DNA from: Flavobacterium soyae
Lineage (GTDB): Bacteria > Bacteroidota > Bacteroidia > Flavobacteriales > Flavobacteriaceae
DNA length: 44,842 nt
Assembly (NCBI RefSeq): GCF_021245985.1
Contig: NZ_JAJQXA010000026.1
Span: forward strand, 1-44,842
Direction: 5' to 3'
Shown: in pieces, positions 40,987 through 44,842 of the stretch
Numbering within the stretch: position 1 is the stretch's first letter
Layout of the letters: each line of letters opens with the position of its first letter
The notes under the pieces: generated by a model
What the model was told of the DNA's origin: nothing
The model's input: only the letters and a program-made list of their open reading frames with translations
Databases searched by the model: none
Program-made: the position numbers and the translations under genes

Positions 40987-41025
40987 TTTTGTTTAACAAA
41001 TATACAAAAACTTTAAACAGAATAT

Positions 41026-41925
41026 TTAAATTGTTTCTATTGTTTCTTCCATGGAATCAAAAATACGGATTCTTTCCGGCAGTACTTTTTGATCGATGTG
41101 TTCGACCATTTTACCCATAAGCCAGATTTCATTATTTTTTTGCAGCAGTTTTTGCCCCATTGATTTTACATATTGGTTAATAACGCTGCGATCTGGCTGG
41201 ATAGTCATAAAGGATACAAAAGTGATGTTTTCAAAATGCTTGGTTAAATCCTGCAGATTTTCAATGGGCATACTTTCGCCTAAATAAATGGTTTTGTAGC
41301 CTTTAGATAAAATTTCATATTGAAGATAAAGCAGTCCAATTTGATGAATTTCATTTAACGGAAGTGAAAGAACAAAAATTCTGTCTGTTTTTGTTGGTTT
41401 TTGAATCTGAAGGCTTTCGGTATAAATTAAAATTTTCTGTTTGATCAAATGACTCATAAAGTGTTCATTTGCAGGTGTTATTGTTTCCGACTGCCACAAT
41501 AATCCTAATTCTTTTAATAAGGGCAAAAAATGTTCTTTAAAAACTTCTTTGAACGTTTTTTCAGAAATAAGCCAGTCAAAAGTGTTGAAAAACAGTTCCT
41601 GATCAAAATTCATCATGGCCATTTTAAAAGATGTAATGGCATAATTTTGAGAGTTTTTCTTCGAAATAATTTCGCGTACCAACTGCGGGATTTTTTCTTC
41701 CGGGTAAGTTGCTATTTTAGAAATTTTATAACCGTATTCGTGTAATAAGGTGATGTTTAGAAGTTTCTGTAAATTTTGCAGATTATAAAGTCTGATATTG
41801 GTATCAGTGCGCATTGGCTCCAAAATGTTATATCTTTTTTCCCAAATACGAATCGTGTGTGCTTTTATTCCGGATAAATTCTCAAGATCTTTTATACTGA
41901 AAACAGTTTTTATGTTGTTTACCAT
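41026..41925 (-). CDS. CarH/LitR-type MerR regulator with B12-binding domain
   Basis: 299 residues. MerR-type HTH: FSIKDLENLSGIKAHTIRIW, EKRYNILEPMRTDTNIRLY. A four-helix cap contains W144 then nine residues then E154-H155, the WX9EH motif that places the adenosyl group in CarH. The B12-binding Rossmann domain has E192-I-H194-Q-I-G197, an (D/E)xHxxG motif whose His ligates cobalt. These are the residues used by B12-dependent photoreceptors: in the dark an AdoCbl-bound tetramer represses, and light releases it. It is the first gene of the crt operon and should repress it in the dark. A B12-less homologue is possible but unlikely. Confidence 0.92.
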   Translation of the reverse strand: MVNNIKTVFSIKDLENLSGIKAHTIRIWEKRYNILEPMRTDTNIRLYNLQNLQKLLNITLLHEYGYKISKIATYPEEKIPQLVREIISKKNSQNYAITSFKMAMMNFDQELFFNTFDWLISEKTFKEVFKEHFLPLLKELGLLWQSETITPANEHFMSHLIKQKILIYTESLQIQKPTKTDRIFVLSLPLNEIHQIGLLYLQYEILSKGYKTIYLGESMPIENLQDLTKHFENITFVSFMTIQPDRSVINQYVKSMGQKLLQKNNEIWLMGKMVEHIDQKVLPERIRIFDSMEETIETI

Positions 41926-41944
41926 TTTTATACGATTATGTAAA

Positions 41945-41952
41945 CAAAAGTA
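41945..41952 (-). promoter_or_regulatory. Putative -7 box of the carH-crtI-crtB operon
   Basis: On the minus strand this reads TACTTTTG, an exact TAnnTTTG match, 19 bases before the regulator start codon. The nearest upstream TTG is only 11 bases away, so the -33 element is not convincing. The 72-base gap to the KirBac gene must also hold the operator. Confidence 0.45.
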
Positions 41953-41997
41953 AAATAAAATCTCAAAAAACCTTTAAAACTTGATAAAAATGATACC

Positions 41998-42957
41998 TTA
42001 TGAGAAGGTTATAGTATCAAATTGATTTAATTTGTCTAAATGCAAAATCGTTTTAGTACCATCTTTACTTCGGTTGTACATAGTCCTGAATTTTGCGCCG
42101 TAAATTATTTCACTGAAGGTATATGAAGTTCTGGCTGCCACTGTATTACTAAACATGTCATCAAAAGTGGTAATAAAGACTAAAATCTCACCATGAGTTT
42201 TGTTAAAATCTTCTTCGGTATAATTGTACAGCGGACTGTTTTCATCAATTGGGTGAACTAATGTCCAGCTTAACGAAAGTGCATTTATACGATCTAATTC
42301 GAGGTTAAGATTATAAAATTTATTTACCCTCTGGCCGTTTTCTTCAATACTCATTCCTAAAGTAACTTTTGCTGCCGCATCTGTAAAATTGGTATTTTTA
42401 AAAGGAACAAGTCGAATCATTAAGGCTTTGCCTTCTGCATAAGGAGAGATTAAAGCATTGTGTGAAAATTTTAAAAAAGCTGTTGGTTTGCTGAATCTTC
42501 CAAAGAATAAACCTGTTGCGATTGCAAAACTGAGCAGACCAATCAGGGCTTCGGCCGCAGATAAAGCACTTGTAAGGAATCCGGTTGGACTTATATGTCC
42601 ATAACCAACGGTTGTAAAAGTCTGTGCACTAAAAAAATAGGCCTGTCCAAACTGGGTTAAAATGCTTCCCGATTGGGCAATTCCGTCCAAATGTTCGATT
42701 CCGATGGCATAATAAATAACAGCAAAAATAAAATTGATTATAATATAGAAAGAAAATAAAATAAACATGAACTTCCAATTCGGCATATCAATCATGGTAT
42801 GGTACCAGCTTGTTCGTCGGAGCAGGTGCATACCTCTTTTTTCTATATTTGGAGTTCCGTTTTTATTTACAAATCTTCCGCCGTAGCTTCCGGCATTAGT
42901 ACCAAATCCTGAATTTTTATCTGTTTGAAGGTTATTTATTTTTCTTAAAAGTGACAT
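41998..42957 (-). CDS. Inward-rectifier potassium channel, KirBac type
   Basis: 319 residues. An amphipathic slide helix (RRTSWYHTMIDMPNWKFMFI), TM1 at 62-84, pore helix and selectivity filter TTVGYGHISPTG (TVGYG 116-120), TM2 at ~127-153, then the immunoglobulin-like cytoplasmic domain (SPYAEGKALMIRLVPFKNTN, LSWTLVHPIDENSPLYNYTE, TFDDMFSNTVAARTSYTFSE). The filter is that of K+ channels. It lies upstream of the carotenoid operon but is probably independent. Confidence 0.95.
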   Translation of the reverse strand: MSLLRKINNLQTDKNSGFGTNAGSYGGRFVNKNGTPNIEKRGMHLLRRTSWYHTMIDMPNWKFMFILFSFYIIINFIFAVIYYAIGIEHLDGIAQSGSILTQFGQAYFFSAQTFTTVGYGHISPTGFLTSALSAAEALIGLLSFAIATGLFFGRFSKPTAFLKFSHNALISPYAEGKALMIRLVPFKNTNFTDAAAKVTLGMSIEENGQRVNKFYNLNLELDRINALSLSWTLVHPIDENSPLYNYTEEDFNKTHGEILVFITTFDDMFSNTVAARTSYTFSEIIYGAKFRTMYNRSKDGTKTILHLDKLNQFDTITFS

Positions 42958-43112
42958 GCAGTTTTTACTGTTATTGTTTGATTATTTTTTTGGTGCTGTG
43001 TCCATTTTTCATTTGAAATCGAAATATAATAAATTCCTTTTGGTTACAAGCTCCAATCTGTTTTTATTGTGTTAATACTTTCTTGGACAGATAAATTATT
43101 ATAATAAAATAC

Positions 43113-43156
43113 AAAAAGCAATCAGCAAAAGAATGTATTTGCAGATTGCTTTTTTA
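43113..43156 (-). terminator. Terminator of the TPR gene
   Basis: AAAAGCAATC, AGCAAA on one side and TTTGCAGATTGCTTTT on the other form a long stem with one bulge around an 8-base loop. On the minus strand, where the TPR gene ends at 43176, the T-run follows the stem. It is symmetric enough to work in both directions. Confidence 0.75.
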
Positions 43157-43175
43157 TTAAGATAATTTCAAATTA

Positions 43176-43676
43176 TTATTTACAAAAAGTTCTTTTGTTT
43201 TTTATAGCACTTTGGCTTCCTAATTCGATTGCTTTTAGGAAATCTTTGCAGGAATTGGCTTTGTCTCCAATTTTATTGTAAGCTAAACCTCGTAAATTGT
43301 AAGCAACATAATCTCTTGGGTTTAAACCAAGTGAAGAAGTACAATCTTGAATAGCTTCGTGGAATTTTGACAGTTTGAAGTTTACGTTTGCACGGCCCGT
43401 AAAAGCATCGGCATTCATTTCGTCAAGTTCAATTGTTTTGCTAAAGTCGGCCATTGCACCTTGTAAGTCATTCAATTGGTATTTTGCAACGCCACGATTT
43501 TGATACGCTTCAACAAATTTAGAATTTTTGCCAATGGCTTTTGTGTAATCAGCAATTGCGCTTTTGTAATTTCCGGTTGCAGCTTTGTTAAAAGCTTTGT
43601 TAAAATAAATTTCTGCGGTTTGTGACCACGACGAAAAGCTTATCATAATAAATGATACAAGTAGTAGGTTTTTCAT
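43176..43676 (-). CDS. Exported tetratricopeptide-repeat protein
   Basis: 166 residues. Signal peptide MKNLLLVSFIMISFSSWSQT. Four TPR units follow: AEIYFNKAFNKAATGNYKSA, then YQNRGVAKYQLNDLQGAMAD, FTGRANVNFKLSKFHEAIQD and YNLRGLAYNKIGDKANSCKD. Each carries the G/A..Y/A pattern of TPR helices. It is periplasmic or surface-located and should act as a protein-interaction scaffold; partner unknown. It stands alone with its own terminator. Confidence 0.88.
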   Translation of the reverse strand: MKNLLLVSFIMISFSSWSQTAEIYFNKAFNKAATGNYKSAIADYTKAIGKNSKFVEAYQNRGVAKYQLNDLQGAMADFSKTIELDEMNADAFTGRANVNFKLSKFHEAIQDCTSSLGLNPRDYVAYNLRGLAYNKIGDKANSCKDFLKAIELGSQSAIKNKRTFCK

Positions 43677-43814
43677 AAACTAATTTGGGATTAGCAGGTT
43701 AATTTTTCTTCAAACGAATTTAGTAAAGTTTTGTTTTTAGAAAGTATTCTTTTGCAAAATAATTATTAAGAATTATGAATTGTGGATTATGTTTGGGATA
43801 AATGCTTTAAGAAT

Positions 43815-44588
43815 TTATTTTTTCTCTGTTCCTATTAAATACAGTACAACTCCAGGGCCGGATTTTACCCTGTTAATCTGCCAGTTATAAGATTCTGTAT
43901 TATGTAGGTCTTTTACAAGATCATTCATTTCTTCAACTGAATAAGTTCTTAAGGAAGAAACAATACCATCCCATAAAACAAAAAGAGGAACTACAGGAAT
44001 TAAATAAGTGAAAATAATGCGGCCAAGTTTAAAAGGCCTGATGAATGGCGTAGTCAATAAAACGCTTATTGGAGAAAAAATCATTGCTGCGATACTGGCA
44101 AAGCTTCTTTCCTGAACTTCAAAAATGGCAATTGAAGATTTAGAATCTACAGCATTTTGCAAAATCTGTTTCGCATCGTTTGGTTTAAAATGATGTAAGG
44201 AAAGAAATTGAGTTCTAAGTCCGTTTAAGTCTGAAGGAACATTTCGGGCATCGACAGAATGACTTATGTATTCAAAATTATCAGCTTGCTTTTTAGTGTA
44301 TTCAAAAGCCGGAATATTTGGGTAATAATCAGTTAGAATGATTTGTAAGTTCGGGATTTCTTTTTTTAATTCATTGTTTAACCAAATAAGTCCACCGCCT
44401 CCGCCTGAAGCGAGATCAATAATTGTTGTTGTATTGTTCGTTTTTAAAATATCGACAAGTAAAGGAACAACGGGTTTGTACATTCCGGTTTTGTTCGACA
44501 GGAATTGTAAAAAGTCGGTTATGTAGTTTCTTAAAAAAACAGGAAACCATTTTTGGTCTTCAAATTCAAATAAATGTATTCTTGCCAT
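43815..44588 (-). CDS. Class I SAM-dependent methyltransferase
   Basis: 257 residues. The SAM-binding motif I is TTTIIDLASGGGGGLIWLNN (56-66 core) and the acidic residue at the end of strand 2 is in IILTDYYPN; VDARNVP and QFLSLHHFKPNDAKQILQNA are the next strand and helix. A hydrophobic segment (IIFTYLIPVVPLFVLWDGIV) near 195-215 is unusual and suggests membrane association. The substrate is not evident. It is the last gene in the window, transcribed away from a 254-base gap. Confidence 0.78.
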   Translation of the reverse strand: MARIHLFEFEDQKWFPVFLRNYITDFLQFLSNKTGMYKPVVPLLVDILKTNNTTTIIDLASGGGGGLIWLNNELKKEIPNLQIILTDYYPNIPAFEYTKKQADNFEYISHSVDARNVPSDLNGLRTQFLSLHHFKPNDAKQILQNAVDSKSSIAIFEVQERSFASIAAMIFSPISVLLTTPFIRPFKLGRIIFTYLIPVVPLFVLWDGIVSSLRTYSVEEMNDLVKDLHNTESYNWQINRVKSGPGVVLYLIGTEKK

Positions 44589-44720
44589 ACGTTTATCTTT
44601 TAGTCAATAATTTTGGAGAAAAGCAATCTGTAATTAAGGATGAATTTACAAAAAAGTTTGAAAATGATATATTTAAATTTTTAATTTAAAAGAGGAACGT
44701 AATTAGGAGTAAAATAAACA

Positions 44721-44752
44721 AGAGGCTGTCTCAAAAGGACAGCTTCTTTTTT
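44721..44752 (+). terminator. Terminator-like hairpin near the right edge
   Basis: AGAGGCTGTC (44721-44730), loop TCAAAAG, GACAGCTTCT (44738-44747), then eight T: strong on the plus strand, though no plus-strand gene precedes it. It may instead serve a minus-strand gene that ends at the right window edge (a stop in the last 30 bases is possible), where the T-run is poorer. The rest of 44589-44842 should hold the methyltransferase promoter and shows no gene. Confidence 0.6.
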
Positions 44753-44842
44753 TTGGTAAAAACAAGATTGTCCACTAAAAACATTAATTCAGGTTTTTCG
44801 GATTCCACTTTCAAGATAATTTTTTATTTCTTGCTGATTTTA

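Overview
The window is AT-rich bacterial DNA that reads as Flavobacterium or a close relative in the Flavobacteriaceae (Bacteroidota). The evidence is a type IX secretion sorting domain, SusC/BtuB-type TonB receptors, lipoproteins with an SxC lipobox, DUF4252 proteins, ECF sigma/anti-sigma pairs, weak Shine-Dalgarno signals, and -7 boxes of the TAnnTTTG type. No rRNA, tRNA or CRISPR array was seen.

Layout. (1) 0.15-2.2 kb, minus strand: ECF sigma factor, anti-sigma-like protein and two DUF4252 proteins. (2) 2.4-3.8 kb: an S41 protease lipoprotein, closed by nested terminator hairpins. (3) 4.0-16.2 kb: a cobamide (vitamin B12) locus. On the minus strand it runs CWC/DUF5522 protein, CobU, a BluB-CobT fusion, CobS, CobC, a cobalamin riboswitch, a BtuB-like receptor and a BtuG-like beta-propeller lipoprotein. 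On the plus strand lies a BtuF-BtuC-BtuD ABC transporter. Both B12 operons have been invaded: four tandem ~200-bp palindromic units plus a REP-associated tyrosine transposase sit between bluB-cobT and cobS, and a 538-bp element with 21-bp terminal inverted repeats, carrying a broken GxxExxY gene, sits between btuC and btuD. (4) 16.3-19.2 kb: three orphan membrane proteins, TrmL, an RsuA-family pseudouridine synthase and a small membrane protein. (5) 19.8-23.8 kb: a large T9SS-exported endonuclease/exonuclease/phosphatase-family protein and a MepB-family gene. (6) 23.9-27.3 kb: an ECF sigma factor overlapping a 620-residue protein with an anti-sigma-like N-terminus, one membrane segment, a repeat-rich linker and a predicted outer-membrane barrel; then a PrcB-domain lipoprotein. 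(7) 27.5-31.1 kb: RmuC, acyl-CoA thioesterase, VOC protein and YceI, with repeat-filled gaps. (8) 31.1-42 kb: TIGR01777 epimerase, TetR-like regulator, ABC1/UbiB kinase, an orphan C1q/TNF-like surface protein, photolyase, SRPBCC protein, CrtZ, CrtB, CrtI and a CarH/LitR-type MerR regulator. (9) 42-44.8 kb: KirBac channel, TPR protein and a SAM methyltransferase.

How it fits together. The B12 genes import corrinoids (BtuG/BtuB/BtuF/BtuC/BtuD), make and activate dimethylbenzimidazole (BluB-CobT) and attach the lower ligand (CobU, CobS, CobC). The carotenoid genes lie directly downstream of a regulator that keeps the adenosylcobalamin-binding residues of CarH. The window therefore holds both supply of the cofactor and a likely B12-dependent light sensor that uses it, next to light-protection genes (zeaxanthin-type carotenoids, photolyase).

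The most unusual material is non-coding: a family of TIR elements (one with a GxxExxY pseudogene, two ~148-bp MITE-like copies), the REP array with its transposase, two long-hairpin elements with unrelated arms but a shared core, a branched-palindrome repeat, and a decayed duplicate of the 3' end of the ABC1 kinase gene flanking an orphan surface-protein gene.
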